Source: Cacconaster sp045641345 (GTDB lineage Bacteria; Bacteroidota; Bacteroidia; Bacteroidales; UBA932). From it: DNA of 20,293 nucleotides. Shown piece after piece: positions 5,986-14,335 of this stretch. Where the stretch lies: assembly GCA_045641345.1 (NCBI GenBank), contig JAZUGR010000022.1, forward strand, positions 1 to 20,293. Direction: 5' to 3'. Both the position numbers and the translations under genes were made by a program. A model generated the notes under the pieces. The model worked only from the letters and a program-made list of their open reading frames with translations, was not told the origin of the DNA and did not search any database. The stretch's first letter is position 1, and every line of letters starts with the position of its first letter.

Positions 5986-8174
5986 CTGGAATCCTGACCG
6001 CATACCTGCTTTCGGCGTTTCTTACGGCTTTTCAGCCGCAGGACACCTCCGCCGTGCAGGGCGCAGCGCCCGCCGACAGCGCCGGCAGGCTCCAGGCAAG
6101 GATCGACAGTCTGGAGAACGTCTACCGCGGGATGGGCATCTGGGACGTGGACACCGCCACCATAACGGAGCTTGACTCGACCTGCCTGGCGATGTACGAC
6201 TCATTGCAGTCCAGGCTGCCCGACACCACCGACATAAAGCGGGCGAAAAGGCGCATCCTCAAGGCCTACAAGGACAGCGTGAGGATAGCCACTCCGAGGA
6301 TAATCGAATCGTTCGTGCTGCCAGATTCGCTGAAATACCTGCGCACGATAGCCTGGACCGCCGACATGAACTTCAACGAAGTCAAGTTTCAGGACGTGGA
6401 GCAGCAGAAGAAGTACAACTACCATTACTTCGACTATCCATTCTACAAAAAGGACGTCAACGCCAACTATCTGGGCCCCGTGGGGTCGGCAGCACAGCTG
6501 CACGACTACTTCAAGAGGAAGAGCACCTGGACCTTTGATGCAGCAGACCCGCTGCTGCCGTATTCGTACACGCCCGACGACATCCCCAACTACAATACCA
6601 AGACCCCGTACACCGAGCTCGCCTACTGGGGCACTCCGTTCGCTCTCCACGACAAGGAGGAGCTTGAATGCAAACTTCTCACCACGCAGAACATAACCCC
6701 GGCATTCAACTTCTGCTTCGCGTTCGAGAAATACGGGTCGAGGGGAATGCTCAAGAACGAAGACACCGACAACCGCACGTTGAGGGTGAATCTCAACTAC
6801 CTGGGCAAGAAATACCTTATGCACGCAGGGTACATCCAGCAGAGGGTGATGCGCAGTGAAAACGGCGGTATGCGCGAAACCAAGTGGATTACCGACACCG
6901 TGGTCGACCCCAAGGAAATAGCCGTGATGCTCACCAACGCATCGAGCAATTTCGCACGGCGCACCTTCTTCATCAACCACAACCTCGCCATACCCATGAA
7001 CTTCTTCAGGAAGGACAAGGACTCCCTCTCGACCGGGCAGGGAACGACGGCATACATAGGGCACAATATGGAGATCACCCGCTACAAGCGGGCCTACTAC
7101 GACGTAATCCAGCAATCCGACCAGGTAGCCAGGGATATGTACTTCAACAAGTTCTACCACAGCGCCACAACCTCGAGCGACTCGATAGCCCTCACCGACA
7201 TCAACAACAAGGTGTTCCTCAAGTTGCAGCCGTTCGACCGCGATGCCGTGCTTTCAAAGATAGACGCTGGAGTGGGCTACCGCTTCAGGTCGTATTATCT
7301 CTTCGACAGGAGCCAGTACTACAGCGGGCTGCGCAACACGCACCTGTCGGATTTCTATGTCTATGCCGGCGCCTCCGGGCAGTACCGCAAATATCTCTCG
7401 TGGGAGGCTGACGGACGGCTCAATCTCATAGGATACGGAGCGGGGGATTTCACCCTCGGAGGCACTCTCAAACTGTCGTTCTACCCGCTGGAGGGCGGAA
7501 TGCACCTCACGGCCAAAGCCCGCATATCGAGCGAGAAGCCCAACCTTCTGGAGCAGCGGATAAACTTCAACCACCATCAGTGGGACAACGACTTTGCCAA
7601 GACCACCGAAACCAGGATAGAGGGCGAATTCTCCATCCCCGACTGGAAGCTGAAAGCCTCGGTAGGATACTCCCTCACAGGCAATGCCGTATATTACGAT
7701 GCGGAGTCGATGGTGCGCCAGGCAACGCAGGCGGTGAGCGTATTGAACGTGGGGCTGGAGAAGAACTTCAAACTTGGCATCGTAAGGCTCGACCACCGGC
7801 TCCTGATGCAGTTCTCGTCCGACAAGGAGGTGGTGCCGCTACCGCTGTTCTCGGCCAACCTGCGCTACTATCTGGAGTTCACCGTGGTCAAGGATGCAAT
7901 GGATATGCAGATAGGTTTCAACGGCACCTATTACACCAAATATTACGTGCCGGGCTATATGCCCGACCTCGGCGTATTCTACAACCAGAGGGAGGAGGAA
8001 CTGGGAGGCAACCCCTATATCGACATATTCGTCAACTGCCAGTGGAAGCGTGTATGCGTATTCCTGAAATACACCAACCTGTTTATGGGATGGCCTGGCA
8101 AGGACCACTTCTCGGCCTACCGCTACATCCGCCCCGAAGGGACCATAAAACTCGGTATCTTCTGGCCGTTCTAG
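5982..8174 (+). CDS. Putative porin, outer-membrane beta-barrel (porin_10 type)
   Basis: This 730-residue protein starts with a hydrophobic signal-like segment (residues about 1-18, GILTAYLLSAFLTAF). A helical region containing a short coiled-coil-like stretch (about 35-95) follows. The rest is a long run of alternating polar/aromatic strands (YRFRSYYLF, FYVYAGASGQYRKY, LNLIGYGAGDFTLGGTLKLSFYPL and similar). It ends in Phe after the strand TIKLGIFWPF, as outer-membrane barrels do. Overall pattern and length fit the Bacteroidetes 'putative porin' family. The substrate is unknown. It overlaps murU by four bases, so it is likely expressed with MurNAc salvage and may admit cell-wall fragments; that link is inference from position. 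The stop lies 7 bases from the stop of the convergent permease gene, with no room for a classical terminator. Confidence 0.82.
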   Translation: MTGILTAYLLSAFLTAFQPQDTSAVQGAAPADSAGRLQARIDSLENVYRGMGIWDVDTATITELDSTCLAMYDSLQSRLPDTTDIKRAKRRILKAYKDSVRIATPRIIESFVLPDSLKYLRTIAWTADMNFNEVKFQDVEQQKKYNYHYFDYPFYKKDVNANYLGPVGSAAQLHDYFKRKSTWTFDAADPLLPYSYTPDDIPNYNTKTPYTELAYWGTPFALHDKEELECKLLTTQNITPAFNFCFAFEKYGSRGMLKNEDTDNRTLRVNLNYLGKKYLMHAGYIQQRVMRSENGGMRETKWITDTVVDPKEIAVMLTNASSNFARRTFFINHNLAIPMNFFRKDKDSLSTGQGTTAYIGHNMEITRYKRAYYDVIQQSDQVARDMYFNKFYHSATTSSDSIALTDINNKVFLKLQPFDRDAVLSKIDAGVGYRFRSYYLFDRSQYYSGLRNTHLSDFYVYAGASGQYRKYLSWEADGRLNLIGYGAGDFTLGGTLKLSFYPLEGGMHLTAKARISSEKPNLLEQRINFNHHQWDNDFAKTTETRIEGEFSIPDWKLKASVGYSLTGNAVYYDAESMVRQATQAVSVLNVGLEKNFKLGIVRLDHRLLMQFSSDKEVVPLPLFSANLRYYLEFTVVKDAMDMQIGFNGTYYTKYYVPGYMPDLGVFYNQREEELGGNPYIDIFVNCQWKRVCVFLKYTNLFMGWPGKDHFSAYRYIRPEGTIKLGIFWPF

Positions 8175-8181
8175 GCGCAGA

Positions 8182-9432
8182 TCAATCGACCCTCATCGTC
8201 CGCTCCGGGCTCACCCTGGCTATGAACAGCGAGCAGAGCGAGAGCACGGCCATTATTACCGCAAAGGAGGCCGCGTCAAGAAGCAGTATCTTTGCCGGTG
8301 CGATATGGACCGGAACGTATTTGACGAAATAGCTTGCCGGATCGAGTGTTATTATCTTAAGGTATTTCTGCGCCAGAATGAGCGCAAGGGCCACCGCATT
8401 CCCAACCAGAAGCCCTTTGCCCACGATTGAGGCAGCCCTGAGGAGAAAGACCCGGGTAACACCGCCATCGGTCATCCCGACCGACTTGAGCACCCCTATC
8501 ATCCGAATCCGCCTGAAGAGCATTATCAGCAGCGACGATATCATATTGAAGGAGGCCACCGCCATCATAAGCGCGAGTATCATCACAACGTTCAAGTCGA
8601 GCAACGCGAGCCAGTCGAAAAGATTTGAGCAGATGCTCTTGATCGACAGCACGAAGAGCGGCTGGTCCCCATCGTCTGAAAGAGATGACTCCACCTCCTC
8701 CACACGGTCGCGGATTCCGTCGAGCGATGCCTCCCCTCCTGCGCGTATCTCGATTGAGGAAACCTCATCGGAAGTCCACCCTGAAACACGCTGGACCTGC
8801 CTTATGTCGACAATGGCAAGACTGAGGTCGATATCCTCAAGCTGGGCGTCGAACAGTCCGCATATAACGAAGGAGCGGACCTTCGTGTTCTCCCCCACGA
8901 AATAGGCGGTGACCTTGTCGCCCACCCCGAATCCCATCCGGGATGCGAGCCTTGATGAAATCAGTATATCCTGACTGATACGCCCCGAAAAGACGGGAAG
9001 CGAGCCCTCCACCAGCGAGCTGCCGTAAAACGAGAAGTCGTAGAGCGAATCGACCCCCTTGAAACAGAGTCCGGCTATTCCCTCATCCGACTTTATCATA
9101 CCCGGGCGGCACGCCACAGGGCATACCGACGCCACTCCTGGAATTGAATCCAGACAGTGAATGTACGAAAGATTGCGGTCGAAAGGGCTGCTGTCGTTTA
9201 TCGGGCCCTGACCCGGAGGAACCATTACGGCCGCCCCCATGAAGCCTGTGGCCTTGGCCCTGATTTCGCTGCGGAACCCGTCTGCCACAGACAGTGACAC
9301 AATCATTACGAGGGCACTCAGCGCAACCGATATCCAGGCGATATGATAGCCCGCTCCGGAGAAAGCCCCGCCGTCGGCGGAGTTCCCCCCACGGCAGTCA
9401 AGCCGCCCAGCTATGAAACGTGAAGCCGACAA
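8182..9432 (-). CDS. LolC/LolE-like ABC transporter permease (FtsX domain)
   Basis: The 416-residue protein has the layout of LolC/E-type permeases. There is a first transmembrane helix at about residues 31-50 (HIAWISVALSALVMIVSLSVADGF). A large periplasmic domain of the MacB-PCD type follows (about 55-270). Three C-terminal helices carry the FtsX signature (LDLNVVMILALMMAVASFNMISSLLIMLFRR followed by IGVLKSVGMTDGG). Such proteins extract lipoproteins from the inner membrane with the ATPase LolD; no ATPase gene is nearby. The only available start is TTG at 9432: an in-frame stop lies three codons upstream and no ATG precedes the conserved FIAGR segment. The start lies one base after the pheT stop, so translation is probably coupled. 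Confidence 0.85.
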   Translation of the reverse strand: MSASRFIAGRLDCRGGNSADGGAFSGAGYHIAWISVALSALVMIVSLSVADGFRSEIRAKATGFMGAAVMVPPGQGPINDSSPFDRNLSYIHCLDSIPGVASVCPVACRPGMIKSDEGIAGLCFKGVDSLYDFSFYGSSLVEGSLPVFSGRISQDILISSRLASRMGFGVGDKVTAYFVGENTKVRSFVICGLFDAQLEDIDLSLAIVDIRQVQRVSGWTSDEVSSIEIRAGGEASLDGIRDRVEEVESSLSDDGDQPLFVLSIKSICSNLFDWLALLDLNVVMILALMMAVASFNMISSLLIMLFRRIRMIGVLKSVGMTDGGVTRVFLLRAASIVGKGLLVGNAVALALILAQKYLKIITLDPASYFVKYVPVHIAPAKILLLDAASFAVIMAVLSLCSLFIARVSPERTMRVD

Positions 9433-9433
9433 A

Positions 9434-11893
9434 TCACCTCAGCACAGCCGAAAACCTGCTGGAGAAGGCTTTCATCAGTTTATCGACTACACGCTCTACA
9501 GCATCATCGGTAAGGGTCTGCTGCTCATCCTGCAGGTAGAAACTTATGGCATACTGTTTCTTGCCTCCGGGAATCTTGTCGCCGCGATATACGTCGAACA
9601 GCACCACCTGCTTCAATATCGACTTCTCTGTCTTGAAAGCGGTATCCCTCAAATCGGAGAACCTGACATCCTCATCGAGGAGGAGCGCCAGGTCGCGGCG
9701 CACTTCGGGATACTTGGGCATTTCCTTGTATTTCACCTTGTCGCGCCTTACAAGCTTGAAGAATACCGGCCACGATATTTCGGCGGCGAACACGCTCTGA
9801 CGTATGTCGAACTTTTTGGCGAGGGCGGGGTTCACGGTTCCCGCCATTGCGAGCCTTTCACCCTGAAGCCTGTACTCCAGACCTTCACTGAACAGATCGG
9901 AAGGTGCGGCATCATATTCGAGAGTGTAGAGATCGGCCGAGAACCTTTTCAGAAGGGTTTCGAGATAGCCCTTCAGCGCAAAATAGCTGCTCCCGGCCAC
10001 TTCATTGTGCCAGCTCTTTGACCCGGGGCCCGAGATGGCGAAGCAGAGCCTCATCTGCTCGCTGTAGGAAGAAAGGTCGGCCGAGGGGTTGTCGCCGCCC
10101 TCCTTGGGGGAGAACTTGTAGCAGTTGCCCAGCTCGAAAATCCGCAGGTTGTTGTTCTGGCGGTTGATGTTGTAGGATATCACCTCTAGCGCATTGAGCA
10201 GAAGCGTCTGGCGCATCGAATTGAGGTCAGAGCTCAGAGGGTTGACCACTTTTACCAGATTTTCCTTGGGGAAGGTCTTGAGGCCGTCGTAATAGTCTCC
10301 CTTGGTAAGGGAATTGTTCATCGTTTCCGAAAACCCCCACGAAGCGAACATATTCGAAACGGTGGAGCGTACCGCCTCCGGGTCGGGATGCTCCGAAGAG
10401 TTTATCGAGACCTTCATGTTCGAGGGAAGTTCGATATTGTTGTATCCGTAGATGCGGAGAATCTCCTCGACTATGTCGCATTCACGGGTAACGTCGACGC
10501 GGTACGAAGGTACCTCCACTACAGCGCCGCCATCGGTTTCGGAAATGAACTTGAAGTCGAGGCTGACGAGAATTTTCTTTATCAGGCCGCTGCCTATGTC
10601 CTTGCCGGCGAGAGAGGCGATACGCCCATATGATATCCCGACCTGAACGGGCTTGAAGACCTCCGGGCAGAACTCCTGTGGCTGACCCACTATCCTGCCT
10701 CCCGCTATGTCGCGGATAAGGATTGCGGCGCGCTTGGCGGCCAGCATAGTTGCAGCAGGGTCGATGCCGCGCTCATAGCGGAACGAGGCGTCGGTCTTCA
10801 GACCATGGCGTTTCGAAGTCTTGCGGATGGATACGGGATTGAAATATGCAGCCTCGAGGAATATGTCGGTGGTGCTTTCGGTCGTTCCCGAGTCGGCGCC
10901 GCCGAACACTCCCGCTATGCACATCGGTGCAGCGGTGTTGCAGATCATAAGGTCATTCCCTGAAAGGGTGCGCTCCACGCCGTCGAGAGTGGTGAACCTG
11001 GCCCCCTCGTCAGCCCTGCGGACAATCACCCTGCCTCCGGTTATCTTTGAAGCGTCAAATGCGTGGAGGGGATGACCCATCTCGTTCATCACGAAATTGG
11101 TTATGTCGACCACGTTGTTTATCGGGCGCTGGCCGATTGCCTGAAGCCTCTCCTTGATCCAGTCGGGAGACGGGCCCACCTTGACGCCGCTTATGGTTAT
11201 GCCTATATAGCGGGGAGAGAGCTGCGGCTCGAGCACCTCGACCGGTATGGGATTCCCTTCGCCACCCTTGAACGACGACAGGTCGGGAAGCGTCCACCGG
11301 CAGGGAACGCCGTTGGCCGCACACCAGGCGTATATGTCACGGGCGCAGCCGATATGCGAAGCGCCGTCGATACGGTTGGGGGTGAGCCCGATTTCGTACA
11401 CGGTATCACATTTCAACTGCAGGTATTCACGGGCGGGAGTGCCGGGAACCGCAGAGGGCTTGAGCACCATTATCCCGGAGTGGTCGGAGCCTATTCCGAG
11501 TTCGTCCTCGGCACATATCATTCCGTTGCTCTCGACGCCCCTGATCTTCGATTTCTTTATCTTGAACTCGCTGCCGTCGGGAGTGGGAAGCTTCGTGCCG
11601 ATTGTGGCAAGCAGAACCTTCTCGCCGGAGGCCACGTTTGGAGCGCCGCACACCACCTGAAGCAGGGTGTCGCCACCCACGTTGAGCTGTGTGACGTGGA
11701 GGTGGTCGGAATCGGGATGATCGACGCACTCCACGACCTCGGCCACCACGACACCCTCGAGGCCGCCGGGAATCTGCTCCACCGTTTCGATATGTTCAAC
11801 CTCCAGTCCCGTATCTGTAAGAATGACCCCCACCTGCTCGGGTGAAAGGTCGAACTTGAGATAATCCTTGAGCCAATTGTAAGAAATTGTCAT
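9434..11893 (-). CDS. pheT: Phenylalanine-tRNA ligase beta subunit
   Basis: The 819 residues match the usual length of bacterial PheT and the family domains are in order. An N-terminal tRNA-binding (EMAP/OB) domain occupies about 40-150 (HPDSDHLHVTQLNVGG, VVCGAPN). The B3/B4 editing core includes RPINNVVDITNFVMNEMGHPLHAFD. The B5 domain and catalytic-like core follow. A C-terminal FDX-ACB domain (KYPEVRRDLALLLDEDV through VDKLMKAFSSRF) closes the protein. With the alpha subunit, encoded elsewhere, it charges tRNA-Phe in the cytoplasm. The ATG at 11893 follows ftsY by 12 bases. It is the third gene of the minus-strand operon racemase-ftsY-pheT-permease. Confidence 0.97.
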   Translation of the reverse strand: MTISYNWLKDYLKFDLSPEQVGVILTDTGLEVEHIETVEQIPGGLEGVVVAEVVECVDHPDSDHLHVTQLNVGGDTLLQVVCGAPNVASGEKVLLATIGTKLPTPDGSEFKIKKSKIRGVESNGMICAEDELGIGSDHSGIMVLKPSAVPGTPAREYLQLKCDTVYEIGLTPNRIDGASHIGCARDIYAWCAANGVPCRWTLPDLSSFKGGEGNPIPVEVLEPQLSPRYIGITISGVKVGPSPDWIKERLQAIGQRPINNVVDITNFVMNEMGHPLHAFDASKITGGRVIVRRADEGARFTTLDGVERTLSGNDLMICNTAAPMCIAGVFGGADSGTTESTTDIFLEAAYFNPVSIRKTSKRHGLKTDASFRYERGIDPAATMLAAKRAAILIRDIAGGRIVGQPQEFCPEVFKPVQVGISYGRIASLAGKDIGSGLIKKILVSLDFKFISETDGGAVVEVPSYRVDVTRECDIVEEILRIYGYNNIELPSNMKVSINSSEHPDPEAVRSTVSNMFASWGFSETMNNSLTKGDYYDGLKTFPKENLVKVVNPLSSDLNSMRQTLLLNALEVISYNINRQNNNLRIFELGNCYKFSPKEGGDNPSADLSSYSEQMRLCFAISGPGSKSWHNEVAGSSYFALKGYLETLLKRFSADLYTLEYDAAPSDLFSEGLEYRLQGERLAMAGTVNPALAKKFDIRQSVFAAEISWPVFFKLVRRDKVKYKEMPKYPEVRRDLALLLDEDVRFSDLRDTAFKTEKSILKQVVLFDVYRGDKIPGGKKQYAISFYLQDEQQTLTDDAVERVVDKLMKAFSSRFSAVLR

Positions 11894-11905
11894 TTTATAT
11901 CTGTT

Positions 11906-12808
11906 CTATTTGATTATTGATTCAACGAATTCCTTTCTGTCGAAAGGCTTGAGGTCATCCACGCCCTCGCCGACCCCGATGAACTTGACGGGAATCTTGA
12001 ACTGGTCGGATATACCTATCACGACACCGCCCTTGGCAGTGCCGTCGAGTTTGGTCACGGCAAGAGCCGTGACGTCGGTCGCCCTGGTGAACTCCCTCGC
12101 CTGGATGAAGCCGTTCTGCCCGGTCGAACCGTCGATGACAAGCAGCACCTCATGCGGAGCGTCGCTCACCACCTTGCGCATCACGTTGCGTATCTTGGTA
12201 AGCTCGTTCATAAGCCCCACTTTGTTGTGAAGGCGGCCTGCAGTGTCGATCAGCACCACATCGGCCCCGCGCGAGAGGGCACTGCTGACGGCATCGAAAG
12301 CCACCGAAGCGGGGTCGGCCCCCATCTCCTGCTTTACTATCGAGGCTCCGGTGCGGGATGCCCATATGTCGAGCTGCTCCACCGCCGCGGCGCGGAAAGT
12401 GTCGGCCGCTCCGAGCACCACCCTTTTGCCCATCCCCTCAAGTTGCGCGGCCAGCTTGCCTATCGTGGTGGTTTTGCCCACCCCGTTGACGCCCACCACC
12501 ATCACCACGTAAGGTTTCTTCGAGAAGTCGAAAGGAGTGGAAGAGGGCTCGTCCGCCCCCAGAAGGGCCTCGATCTCCTCGCACAATATGGAGTTGAGCT
12601 CAGCTGCGTCAAGATATTTGTCCCTCGCCACACGGCGCTCAAGGCGCTCGATGATGTTGCGGGTGGTTTCGACTCCCACGTCGGATGTAAGCAGCGCCTC
12701 CTCGATCGAATCGAGCACTTCGTCGTCGACCATACTCTTGCCTACGACGGCGCGCGAAATCTTGCCGAAGATGGAATCGCGGGTCTTGCCCAGGGAGAAG
12801 ATGGCCAT
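11906..12808 (-). CDS. ftsY: Signal recognition particle receptor FtsY
   Basis: This 300-residue SRP GTPase has the N domain helices (about 1-85) and a complete G domain. The P loop is GVNGVGKTTTIGKLA (about 104-118). DTFRAAAVEQL, the Walker B-like DTAGR, the guanine-specificity motif TKLDGTAKGG and the closing GVGEGVDDLKPF follow. The long acidic A domain of the E. coli protein is absent, as is normal for short Bacteroidetes FtsY. It docks the SRP-ribosome complex at the inner membrane for co-translational insertion. The start is ATG at 12808, four bases after the racemase stop at 12813; the next gene, pheT, starts 12 bases downstream. Confidence 0.97.
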   Translation of the reverse strand: MAIFSLGKTRDSIFGKISRAVVGKSMVDDEVLDSIEEALLTSDVGVETTRNIIERLERRVARDKYLDAAELNSILCEEIEALLGADEPSSTPFDFSKKPYVVMVVGVNGVGKTTTIGKLAAQLEGMGKRVVLGAADTFRAAAVEQLDIWASRTGASIVKQEMGADPASVAFDAVSSALSRGADVVLIDTAGRLHNKVGLMNELTKIRNVMRKVVSDAPHEVLLVIDGSTGQNGFIQAREFTRATDVTALAVTKLDGTAKGGVVIGISDQFKIPVKFIGVGEGVDDLKPFDRKEFVESIIK

Positions 12809-12812
12809 AAAT

Positions 12813-13514
12813 CTAAAGCTTTTTGTAAAGTTCCCTTATGCAGCCGTCGGCCAGAGCCTCGAGAGACGAGATGCCCATATCGGCAGGCAGACCGGCATAC
12901 TGGTATGCAATGGGAATTTCGGTGCATGCCCCCACTATAGGAGCCTTCTCGATTTTCCACAATTCCTCGCACACCTTGCGGAAACGCTTGCCGGAGGACT
13001 CTAGTTCGCCCGCCTTGACGTGGGTTATGATGTCGTGGATCTCGAGCTGCATCTCCCTCGAGGGGCACATGAAGTTATATCCGCAATCAGCGGCATGCTT
13101 CTGGTAGATTCCGGTATCCATCGTGCCTATCGTGGCTGTGAGCCAGGCGCCCTTGGGGCTGCGCTCGCTGCAAGTGCGGATTGTTTCGTCGATGATATGG
13201 ATAAGGGGCTTCGAAAGGCTGCTCCTGAATTTGTCTACAAAGAAATGAGCCGTGTTGCAGGTCACGCACACGCGGTCGGCGCCCCACTTGATGAGGGTTT
13301 CGAGTCCTTCCCTGAGATACGGCTCCGGGTCCTCGCCCTTGCCCACGATGAAGCTGGTGCGGTCGGGAGTTATGGAGTTGGAATAAAGTATCACGCGCGG
13401 GTGTTCCTGATCGCAGTCGGCAGGAGCTTTCACGGCAAGGAGGCGCATGAATTCGGCAGATGCGGCCGGGCCCATCCCACCGAGAACGCCAAGTGTAAGT
13501 CCGTTGTTTTTCAT
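12813..13514 (-). CDS. Aspartate/glutamate racemase family protein
   Basis: I start the gene at ATG 13514, giving 233 residues that begin directly with the family N-terminus MKNNGLTLGVLGGMGP. A longer open frame to 13673 only adds AT-rich intergenic sequence and would swallow the promoter. The two catalytic cysteines of PLP-independent racemases are present: C86 in VTCNTAH and C197 in GACTEIP. This fits the RacX/YgeA/aspartate racemase group, and the exact amino acid cannot be read from sequence. D-amino acids so made could serve the cell wall. It is the first gene of a four-gene minus-strand operon and diverges from the zeta-like kinase gene. Confidence 0.9.
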   Translation of the reverse strand: MKNNGLTLGVLGGMGPAASAEFMRLLAVKAPADCDQEHPRVILYSNSITPDRTSFIVGKGEDPEPYLREGLETLIKWGADRVCVTCNTAHFFVDKFRSSLSKPLIHIIDETIRTCSERSPKGAWLTATIGTMDTGIYQKHAADCGYNFMCPSREMQLEIHDIITHVKAGELESSGKRFRKVCEELWKIEKAPIVGACTEIPIAYQYAGLPADMGISSLEALADGCIRELYKKL

Positions 13515-13540
13515 CTTGTGACGTATTGTAGTTTCAACCT

Positions 13541-13549
13541 GCAAATATA
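13541..13549 (-). promoter_or_regulatory. -7 element for the racemase-ftsY-pheT operon
   Basis: The minus strand reads TATATTTGC, a perfect TAnnTTTG match, 27 bases upstream of the racemase ATG. The AT-rich gap 13515-13608 holds this and the divergent -7 box of the kinase gene. Confidence 0.6.
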
Positions 13550-13586
13550 CTAAATATACCAAAAGAATTTTTGAAGAAATTTTGAC

Positions 13587-13594
13587 TATTTTTG
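13587..13594 (+). promoter_or_regulatory. -7 element for the zeta-like kinase gene
   Basis: TATTTTTGC matches TAnnTTTG and lies 14 bases before the ATG at 13609, leaving a very short leader. No -33 TTTG is seen at the standard spacing. Confidence 0.55.
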
Positions 13595-13608
13595 CAATCT
13601 GAGACGAT

Positions 13609-14199
13609 ATGCCCAACTTGTTCATCATAGCGGGATGCAACGGGGCCGGGAAAACTACGGCGTCATACACCATACTGCCGGAGATTCTCGACTGCGTGGA
13701 CTATGTCAACTCCGACGAAATCGCGAGGGGACTCTCCCCGTTCAATCCCGAACTTGCCCAGATAGAAGCGAGCAAGATAATGATAATCAGGATACAGGAG
13801 CTCATCTCCAAGCGTAAGAACTTCGGAATAGAAACAACCCTCTCCACCAAGGCCCTTGCCAGGATCGTAGTGCAGGCGCAGAGTGCCGGCTACTATGTCA
13901 CACTCGTGTTCATCTGGCTCAGCATCCCGGAGCTCGCAGCCGAACGGGTGAACCTCAGGGTGAGTTCCGGAGGCCACAACGTGCCCCGCGAAACCATAAT
14001 GCGGCGTTACGGAATGGGCATAGACAACTTGTTCAAGGTATATATGCCGATTTGCGATTATTGGGTGGTGATCGACAATTCGGGCAAATCGGGGAAACTC
14101 GTTGCGGAGGGAGGTCGCAGAATCGTGACCAAAATCCACAACAAGATCCTCTATAAGAAATTACTCGACTATGAACGAAACAGAGACGAGAGAAATTAG
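13609..14199 (+). CDS. Zeta-toxin-like P-loop kinase
   Basis: This 196-residue protein has a Walker A motif at its very N-terminus (AGCNGAGKTT, residues 8-17). NSDEIARGLSPFNPE follows, the family's substrate-side Asp/Glu segment, then GIETTLST and an arginine-rich lid (AERVNLRVSSGGHNVPRETIMRRY). This is the pattern of the 'zeta toxin family / predicted ABC-type ATPase' proteins. Classical zeta toxins phosphorylate UDP-GlcNAc and poison wall synthesis; the true substrate of this shorter branch is unknown. No epsilon antitoxin is upstream. Instead a 51-codon gene overlaps its 3' end by 29 bases. It has its own promoter, divergent from the racemase operon. Confidence 0.85.
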   Translation: MPNLFIIAGCNGAGKTTASYTILPEILDCVDYVNSDEIARGLSPFNPELAQIEASKIMIIRIQELISKRKNFGIETTLSTKALARIVVQAQSAGYYVTLVFIWLSIPELAAERVNLRVSSGGHNVPRETIMRRYGMGIDNLFKVYMPICDYWVVIDNSGKSGKLVAEGGRRIVTKIHNKILYKKLLDYERNRDERN

Positions 14200-14326
14200 G
14201 GAAAACCTCATCGAGGGACTGGACCTCACCTTCAAGAAACTGGTGAACGACAAGAAGAAGACGAATTCCGAACTTGCATTCGCCGAAGACGACCGTGTGG
14301 TCAAAGTCAAGGCAGTGGAAATCTGA
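14171..14326 (+). CDS. 51-residue partner of the zeta-like kinase (possible antidote)
   Basis: A small open frame starts at ATG 14171 inside the 3' end of the kinase gene and ends at TGA 14324-14326. The product, starting MNETETREIRENLIEGLDLTF, is highly charged. It has an amphipathic helix (about 7-30) ending in KKK, then a short strand-like tail with VVKVKAV. Small proteins of this build (GL-x-x-x-F/Y-x-KLV, then a basic run, then a 'VVKV' strand) commonly follow zeta-like kinases in bacteria, so I believe it is real. A neutralising role is inference from position, overlap and size. Its stop lies 9 bases before the tldD start and in the same frame. Confidence 0.75.
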   Translation: MNETETREIRENLIEGLDLTFKKLVNDKKKTNSELAFAEDDRVVKVKAVEI

Positions 14327-14335
14327 TACCCTGGA

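Noticed and set aside
6201..7160. 319-codon antisense frame over the porin gene
   Set aside because: Low-complexity Val/Leu/Gly-rich product without motifs, lying over a well-supported porin.
13515..13673. Longer start for the racemase (to 13673)
   Set aside because: The extension runs through the AT-rich promoter gap and into the opposite kinase gene; the family N-terminus begins at ATG 13514.
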